Assembly (NCBI GenBank): GCA_032718475.1
Contig: JAUCBJ010000938.1
Location: 44,368-108,367 of the forward strand
From: Nemertoderma westbladi
Lineage: Eukaryota > Xenacoelomorpha > Nemertodermatida > Nemertodermatidae
Length of the DNA stretch: 64,000 nucleotides
Reading direction: 5' to 3'
Shown piece after piece: positions 57,752 to 64,000 of the stretch; the stretch's first letter is position 1; each line of letters opens with the position of its first letter. The position numbers and the translations under genes were made by a program. Under the pieces are notes generated by a model. That model was given only the letters and a program-made list of their open reading frames with translations. It was not told the DNA's origin and made no database searches.

Positions 57752-58084
57752 GCGAATCTAATGTTATTTATTTGTGGGAATTATTTGTAGTTATGCACTT
57801 AAACTTTCTAGAACAACCTAATAATGACGCGGTGACATACTGGATTTACTGGAGATACATAGTAAAATTTATGGCGTAGGGACATACTGAAAAATAATGT
57901 CAATATCAGGCCAATAGCACAATCTTATGGAGATTATATCTTTAATAATCTGCGTGTCGCATTAAAAAATCCTTACGATTGTAGTTTCCATTGCAAGCTG
58001 CACTCAGAGGCCAGTGAGGCGTGCCTCAGGGACACGAGATGCGGGAGGCACTAATGTTAGCCTGTAGGCGCATTTGTAATATGT
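57752..58084. other. Intergenic DNA, nothing recognised
   Basis: AT-rich stretch between the small foldback and the LINE fragment. No frame, RNA motif or repeat was recognised. Confidence 0.5.
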
Positions 58085-58441
58085 TCTTTATCGCTTCAAT
58101 CAGTGCTACTACTTCCAGACTTCCCGATTCTCCATAGTTGTCGTAATTTCTATCCCTTTCAAGCTGGTCTATCTATATTTTATAGCTGGTCGTCCACGGC
58201 TACGCTTTCCATGAGTTGGTTGCCAGAAAATGCTGGTATGACCTCGTCTTTACTTCGCCATCAGTGCCCACTGAATCTCAATCTGCGTTCACGGAGGGTG
58301 GTTGATACAGGTGGTATTGTACCATAAAGCTCGGCGTTTGTCATGTGTTGTCTCCAGCTGATGTTTAGGGCTGCCCTTAGTAGTCTTGTGTATCAACCAT
58401 CAATTCGTTGTTCAAGTGATTTAGTCAGTGTCCAGGTTGTT
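58085..58441 (-). pseudogene. LINE ORF2 C-terminal fragment (minus strand)
   Basis: Read on the minus strand, the segment gives TTWTLTKSLEQRIDG, a stop, then YTRLLRAALNISWRQH, MTNAELYGTIPPVS, and LRERRLRFSGH followed by a stop and WRSKDEV. This is the conserved tail region of RTE-like LINE polyproteins (WTLTK-LE-R-DG-YTR-LR ... R-RRLRF-GH). At least two stop codons and later frame changes show decay. It may be the 3' end of the same copy as the fragment at 60,200-61,371. Confidence 0.8.
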
Positions 58442-58559
58442 ACCGCAGGCGTACTTGTTAGCTATAGATTTAATTATTATATATATAAATAGTAAACATT
58501 TTTCCTTCCTGTTGAAATTATGAAGACGAGCTAAGACGAGCACCCTCAAGTGATTCGTT

Positions 58560-59095
58560 TATTCAAATTGGCCAATTAGTGGCAACTTCGTTATTTCAGT
58601 GTATATACGTGGTCAACTGTCAGATGACCAATAGGAACACGTCCCTAATGAGACTTTTGCCCAATAATTGTCACTTTTCCAATATCTAGATCTGGCATGG
58701 TCATTTCCCCAATAGGCCAGTTTTCGAAAAGGACACTTTTCCAATGTTTTGAGTTTTAGCTTTATTTAATTAAGAACATTAATGGAAAGGAGCAGGTTAC
58801 ACTGGCGGTGTTTTCTAACCAAAACAATAAACTATTTCACTTGCGGTAAATTTGCGCTGAGGATCACTATTTTCATTTGCGCTCAATATGCGCCACTATC
58901 TGATTTTATGATGTAGTAGGCCTGTAACAGGCAGAATACATAGTGAATGGAAATTTTGGTGTCAAAAAAACGTATTGGGCAAGAGACTTATTCTGTAAGT
59001 CGAGTATTGGGCAAGTGACCTACTTTCGGCTAAATATGAAATATATAGTGACCTAAAATTTTTTTTTAATGGGCAAGTGACCTATTAGGGAAGTG
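58560..59095. repeat. Decayed inverted-repeat region built of TTGCCCAAT / GTCACTT motifs
   Basis: The left part (58,560-58,735) repeats CCCTAAT-GAC, TTTTGCCCAATAA and GTCACTTTTCCAAT on the plus strand. The right part (58,970-59,095) carries the complements several times (TATTGGGCAAG, GTGACCTA, TTAGGGAAGTG). The arms pair only in patches. It may be an old foldback transposon. Confidence 0.5.
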
Positions 59096-59532
59096 TCTGC
59101 ATTACATAGACGTATCATTAAAACTTCGTTGTCTGAAGAATCAGTCTTAATTTTTAATACATTTACATTTTGGGCTAATTTAAATTTATACTGATCCGTA
59201 AGGTTCGTAAGATTATATGGTTTCGATAAATTATGGTAGTTTACCTGGAACGCAGGTTGCATCATATTTGTACAGTAATTAACTGCAAGGCGGCTTACAG
59301 CATTAATCATATTTAATCGCATTGTATTATATCATTTATTTACTTATCTTGTGTTGTTGTGTTTATTGTTATGAATAATTGTTAGGTTATCCAAGTGTAA
59401 ATAACGAATGTCCTCACGAAAATCAAGTTTGATTCCTAATTCAAAAACTAAATAAGTTTTAGTCTTTGGTTTTGTCAAAGGTTTAGCCTTTGTTATAATC
59501 TCCCAGGCCCTATGCAACATTCATTTTCATTT
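59096..59532. other. AT-rich intergenic DNA, nothing recognised
   Basis: A short minus-strand frame (59,053-59,322) crosses it but overlaps the repeat region and matches no family. No other structure was seen. Confidence 0.4.
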
Positions 59533-59987
59533 TCTATAAATATTTTGTAGTAGCTAGTTCTTATTACTATTTGTATAGAAAATGTTCCAGAAGATGCTAG
59601 CTATTCATTTTTAAAAAAAAAATATGTTCTAGAACAAATATTTTTTGTTCTAGAACATTTTTTATAAAAAATCTGGATTCTATTTAAAACGTATGGAATT
59701 GTTCTAAAACGTGTTTAAAATCAATAAAAAAAATTGTGAAAAAAAAATATTGTGAAAAAAATTTTCTGAAATAAAAAAATGTTGAATTTTTTTTATTGAT
59801 TTTAAACACGTTTTAGAACAATTCCATTCGTTTTAAATACAATCCAGATTTGTTTCTAAAAAATGTTCTTGAACAAAAAATATTTGTTCTAGAACATAAT
59901 TTATTTAAAAAATGAATAGCTAACATCTTATGGTACATTTTCTATACAAAAAGTAACAAGAACTAGCTACTATAAAATATTTATAGA
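59533..59987. mobile_element. Long foldback element, 455 bp, with ~204-bp arms
   Basis: The left arm (59,533-59,736) and right arm (59,785-59,987) are reverse complements with a modest number of mismatches, leaving a 48-nt A/T-rich loop. Each arm contains, from outside in, TCTATAAATATTTT, GTAGCTAGTTCTT, TTGTATAGAAAATGT, TAGCTATTCATTTTT, a doubled GTTCTAGAACA-type motif, ATCTGGATT, and GGAATTGTTCTAAAACGTG. No frame is present. A transcript would fold into one long hairpin. No clear target duplication could be assigned, so the class (MITE or other foldback) is open. Confidence 0.85.
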
Positions 59988-60199
59988 GGGAAGTAGGATG
60001 TCGGAACCAGTGTCGAAATTACTAGCTAAACCTACCTAAAACACTAGCTAACATAAAATTTTGTATCTTACTTAACGAGGATGCTTCAATTACGTCCATT
60101 GACCAAATTACAGCAAATGACAATTTATAGAACTCTCCCCATATCAAAATATCAAACTGTTGGAACAAAAATCTTGCCCCCAGTCACCGCCCCCCAGTT

Positions 60200-61371
60200 A
60201 ACTCGATGGCATGGCCTTGTATATAGTACGCATTGCTTGCAGTACGCCAGCCAGGATTGAGAAGAACTCAGTATCACCATCTGGGAGAGTACCTGAGCTT
60301 TTGTGTCACAATATAACAATCCAATGCCAGCGACAATTACTTATGTTATTCCATAAGCTCGTAGGATTTCCAGGATTTTACCTCTATGGATGGAGTCAAA
60401 TGCTTTCTCGAAGTCCAGAAATGTCAAGTCAGGACTGCGGGGAGAATGAATCTTTGACTTAATTCTCTCAACCAGTCTCCACAGCGCAAGTATCTGAGCT
60501 ATTGTTGATCTATTTAGTCGAAATCCGTTTCGGCTCTTACTTACGTAGCAGTTTCTCTATGTGAGGCCAATATCTATATAGAATCATTTTGTTGTATATT
60601 TTGGCAGCTACCACAAGCAGACTGTTCCCATGATAGTTTGCACGATAGTATGATACCGAGGTCTCCTTTCTTAGGGAGTGGGTTTAGTTGAACCTTTAGT
60701 CTAAATTGGTGGTGGCTTTTTCCATTTCAGCATCCAGTTGCAAACATCCAATAATGGTCTGTTTAGCACTCCTGCTTCCCATACCTCCGCTGGGATTTCA
60801 TCTAATCAATTCGCTTTATTATTCGACATGCTTTTAATGCTTTTTGGGAGTTCGGCAGGTGTGAAGTCCCCTGTTTCTATAGGTAGTGTCTTGTCATATA
60901 TTTTCCTTGTAGGCTGACCTCAATGGTTGGTGGCTGCCCAAGCAAGTTGCTGAAGTGATTTTTCCATTTCCCAACACGTTCTTCAGGACTATCAGCTTTG
61001 AGGCTCCTTAGAACAACTTTTCCGACCAGATACCTCATTTACAGTTTGCCAGGTAAGTCTTGATTGTGCTGTATGTGAGCAGTTGTAATTTCTTCAATTG
61101 TGTCCTCAATGTACTTATCTTGCTGATGTTGTATGCCAGTTTAAGATCTTCCTTAGTTTTCGCAACCTTGTTGATGTTTTCGGTTGTTGGTTGTTCAATT
61201 TTTACTTTGTAGGCTATCTTGAGATCTTCTCTTTTACAAGTAACGTCAGTGTATTGCCATGGCACATAATGTTTTCGTTTGGGTTTCTGGGGAATATGCC
61301 TCTTGGCTGATTCCTTGTGGGTTTTTATTATATTCTGGTGTATTGAATTGGTAGACTTGTCTTCATCCATT
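60200..61371 (-). pseudogene. LINE reverse-transcriptase fragment, RTE-like, decayed
   Basis: On the minus strand the order is: a 111-aa open piece (61,370-61,035) from the endonuclease-RT linker, KWKNHFSNLLGQPPTIE and DFTPAELPKSIKSM with DEIPAEVWEAG (about 61,000-60,760), LNPLPKKGDLG, then GFRLNRSTIAQILALWRLVE, DLTFLDFEKAFDSIHRGKI (holding an RT motif Asp in KAFDSI), ILRAYGI, and finally AGIGLLYCDTKAQVLS with a GVLQ remnant near 60,220. Frames change and stop codons occur (for example where N-G-LDEIPAEVW should be continuous). The catalytic YADD region and everything after it are missing here. Confidence 0.85.
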
Positions 61372-61733
61372 GACTGAAGTACTTCAAAGCGGTTTTGAAC
61401 TTCTATTGTATAAGCTAAAACTACTACTGAAGAGTTATTGTAATTAAAATCTAATCACATCTGGACAAACATCGCCCAGTCTCTCAACCCTCACATAGAT
61501 ACTTACTGTAGACTACCCCTTGCATAATCCCTGACATTGTAAGAGTTTTCAATAACCAGTCTAACATATCATAATATACCAGTTATACTATATATACAGA
61601 ATACGTTATGGAATAAAAGGTCGGTTCATCAATTGGGCCACTTTTTATATTAATTTACAATTGTTATAGCCAATTTCCAATAGTTTAAATTAATTTAGAC
61701 CTACTGTAGTTATAAATCACAACAAGCCGACAG
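61372..61733. other. AT-rich intergenic DNA, nothing recognised
   Basis: Lies between the LINE fragment and the stop codon of the GAL3ST-like exon. It presumably holds the 3' UTR of the latter, since AT-rich sequence with several ATTAA stretches follows the stop on the minus strand. Confidence 0.4.
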
Positions 61734-62382
61734 TTATGTAAGTTCTACCTTTTTTGAGAATGTCTTCCAAGCTTCTTCCATATCGCCCTCATGTAATTCT
61801 ATACTATCAATGATTGGACGAAGCAAATCACGTTCTAAGAAGACTTCTAAGAAGAAACAAGTTGTCCTATCGCGTTCCGATATGTTAGTCGCCGTTGGTA
61901 AACATTTAGAATGTATTGCCTCATTGGCTTCCCTTAATTCACTAACATCTTTCGCCATTCTTTCGAGTCCGTAATGGTGTATTTTATTCCACAGAGAGTT
62001 ATTGAAGTGTTGGTAGAGCATCCAATCTCCTAAATTAAGTTGTCGTATTTTCTCTTGGTTTTGGTTGTTTTCTTTTTTATCCTCTTTCTGGTGGACATTT
62101 TTGATTTTAAAAACGATATCGTCAATATCCCAACACAGTAACTCTTTCATAAGAATTAGTGACTCTTCGTAATGTTCCAAGAGTATTATATGATCAAATT
62201 CATTGTCTATTTCTCTAATTATATTCTGAATTTCCGAAACATTGTTTTCATTTTCTAATATATATCCGAAATCATAAAGCATTGGATTCACAAATCTTCT
62301 ATTGTTGAATAATATTTCTTCAGGATGTTTCAGATAGGCATCCAGACGGGATCCGTTTGTTTCATTTGTGTTTATTTTCAAA
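61734..62382 (-). CDS. Galactose-3-O-sulfotransferase (GAL3ST) family, C-terminal exon only
   Basis: The minus-strand frame of about 215 codons resembles the C-terminal half of GAL3ST enzymes, Golgi type II membrane proteins that move sulfate from PAPS to the 3-OH of galactose on glycolipids or glycans. Family signs are LDAYLKHPEE, LYDFGY, HIILLEHYEESLILMKELL, CWDIDDIVFKIKN, LNLGDWMLYQHFN, NSLWNKI and the following ELREANE stretch. The N-terminal membrane anchor and the 5' PAPS-binding motif are absent. A polypyrimidine-AG acceptor (ACTCCTCCTAG) ends at 62,383 on this strand, so I treat the frame as a last exon starting at 62,382; the frame stays open upstream to an ATG at 62,412-62,414. No upstream exon was recognised before the right edge. 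It could instead be a broken gene. The enzyme subtype cannot be told. Confidence 0.75.
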
Positions 62383-63217
62383 CTAGGAGGAGTAAATGTC
62401 ATAAAAATTAACATTCTTCAATCTATTAGATTTTCGAAAATATCTGTTCGATTATTAAATTCAATTATCTTTTTCATAAATTAAGAGTATTCATATTTAA
62501 TAAGACATCGAAATTAATTGTTGCCCCTCAAAACCTATTTTTGCTAAAACTAGTGAAAATTAAAAATAAATTATAATTAAAGTCCGTTTTTTTAAAATTA
62601 GGCATCCAGCTTATATATTTCCATAACTTCGCGAGTTTTGATCGTAGAGAAAGGGAGCTGAGTTTGGCCTCATTCTGTTCGGAATGTAACGATCTTATTG
62701 AAATCCACTTCACATTTATAATTTTATTTTTATGTTTTTCTCTTGCTCAGACTTCTCATTTTCTTGCATCTTCTTAAAAATTAATTTTAACATTCGTGAT
62801 TTTGCACTCTACCTGTATAGCAATAATTTCTAGTTTAAAGAAATATATAGGTTTCGATGTATTTATTTCTTAGTATTGCAATAATTACGTCTCAAATGCA
62901 TCCAAATCGTTGTTTTTCAGGAATAATTATTGGAATCGTTTAGATGTAAAATGTGAAAAAAATACATCAGATACTCATGTTGGGGCGAGCCACGAAAGTA
63001 AGCGAGATTAGCATACGGGTGACTAATCGCAATCGGTGTGTCTGTAGATCTGTCGTTATGTAGATCTGTTGATCTTGCCGTTTAAACGTTAATAAGCTCA
63101 GCTTATCAGGTTATCAGCTCAGCAACGCAGCTAATCCTCAATGAAATCTAACCAAACTTGGTACACATGTTGTTTGTTAAAAGTTTATAAATTTTTCATA
63201 TAGAATTTGCGTGGGAC
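62383..63217. other. AT-rich DNA, possible GAL3ST-like intron
   Basis: No further exon or repeat is recognised. AGATCTGT occurs twice near 63,045-63,065. If the GAL3ST-like exon is real, this region would be its upstream intron. Confidence 0.4.
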
Positions 63218-63690
63218 CTTCAGGACGAGCGCAACGAGGATAATGAAGGTGGCGAGTGCTGCGTTGAATATACTCGTAAACAACCTGGTTTAGCATATTG
63301 GACGATTTGTCATTTTGATCAGTACCGGTGGTGGAATGTTTTATCCTAGTTACTTGGTGACCAGATGTACAGGACGAGTGCAACGATGGTTGTAATGAAG
63401 ACGAGTCTGTGTTGACTAAACTCCTAATAACGAGTAGTGTTTTGACAATAGTCGCAAACCACCACCAAACCACTTAGCATATCGAATGATAATGTCATTT
63501 TATCCAATACTGATACTGGAATGTTGTAAGGTATATTATTTGGTGACCAGATTGTACAGGACAAACGCAACGAGTTTTGCTGTGGATACGAGTATCCATC
63601 TGTCATAAATCAGCAATTACTCGCACAGTTTCGATAATTTTTTTTTATACAAAACAGGATGAGCGCAACGAAGCTAATGAAGGAGATAAG
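63218..63690. repeat. Degenerate tandem repeats marked by CAGGACGAGCGCAACGA
   Basis: The marker recurs at 63,221, 63,370, 63,557 and 63,655 (with variants AGTGC and CAAACGC). Between markers are shared pieces such as TAGCATAT-GA, TGTCATTTT, CTGGAATGTTGTA-like and TTGGTGACCAGAT-GTA. Spacing is uneven (149, 187 and 98 bp), so units have lost parts. Confidence 0.7.
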
Positions 63691-63897
63691 TATTGTAACC
63701 CTAAAAATGTCATGCTTAACTTAAATAACCCTAGGTAGTAGGTTTACAAATGACAGTTAAAGTGTGTAAGGGCAAACTGAAATGGACCGCTGTTTTTTAC
63801 AAACAGTTTAACGCAAACTGAAAGCATCACTCAATGATATTTTGGGAATGACGGCTTTCGTATATCTTGTTACGGTATATGGCGCTGTATCCACAGT

Positions 63898-64000
63898 ATT
63901 AGTCCATTATGCAGTATGCAATATTAGTCCATTATGCAGTATGCAATATTAGTCCGTTATACTGTATGTAATATTAGTCCGTTGTGCAGCATGATATTTT
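63898..64000. repeat. 25-bp minisatellite, four units, at right edge
   Basis: ATTAGTCC begins units at 63,898, 63,923, 63,948 and 63,973; the rest of each unit is close to ATTATGCAGTATGCAAT. The first two are identical and the last is diverged. The window ends just after it. Confidence 0.9.

Overview
This is nuclear DNA from an animal, most likely a marine invertebrate and perhaps a deuterostome (low confidence). The support is full-length orthologues of CEP76 and FBXW5, a sulfotransferase of the GAL3ST family, a BEL/Pao LTR retrotransposon, decayed non-LTR elements, a tRNA-derived SINE resembling MetaSINEs, and AT-rich intergenic DNA rich in TAGGCCTA- and ACCGGT-type palindromes. No prokaryotic operon, CRISPR array or viral genome is seen.

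Layout. Positions 1 to about 37,617 are one uninterrupted tandem array of a 38-bp monomer, roughly 990 copies, running off the left edge. It has higher-order structure (16-monomer and 36-monomer units copied with exact register), at least two monomer families, and a decayed right margin at about 36,180-37,617. A short unique flank, an (AAT)n tract and a minus-strand SINE follow. Next is CEP76 (minus strand, one uninterrupted reading frame, 38,356-40,311). The AT-rich stretch 40,318-43,434 holds a 1.2-kb diverged inverted repeat with a LINE 3' fragment inside, plus a retroposon tail.

From 43,440 to 55,082 lies a structurally complete BEL/Pao element. It has 1,200-bp LTRs that look identical, TG...CA ends and a 5-bp target duplication AACAA. 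Its 911-aa reading frame keeps the Gag domain, zinc knuckles and aspartic protease, but the reverse transcriptase, RNase H and integrase have been removed by apparently in-frame deletions, leaving two short pol remnants. A second open frame of 378 aa with no recognised family precedes gag and overlaps it in the -1 frame. A decayed unrecognised frame lies before the 3' LTR. The leader is 2.15 kb, repeat-rich and without an evident tRNA primer site. The element looks like a recently moved non-autonomous derivative.

The 3' LTR ends 137 bp upstream of the ATG of FBXW5 (plus strand, single frame, 55,220-56,743), in the same orientation, so it could act as a promoter for this ubiquitin-ligase receptor. 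From 56,744 to 64,000 there is repeat-rich DNA: a small MITE-like foldback, two minus-strand LINE fragments that may derive from one copy, a 455-bp foldback with 204-bp arms, the last exon of a GAL3ST-like gene (minus strand, about 62,382-61,734), and short tandem repeats to the right edge.

The genes do not form a pathway. The coherent system here is the retrotransposon derivative with its unusual coding layout; the second notable structure is the satellite. All similarity calls are from reading motifs, not from database searches.
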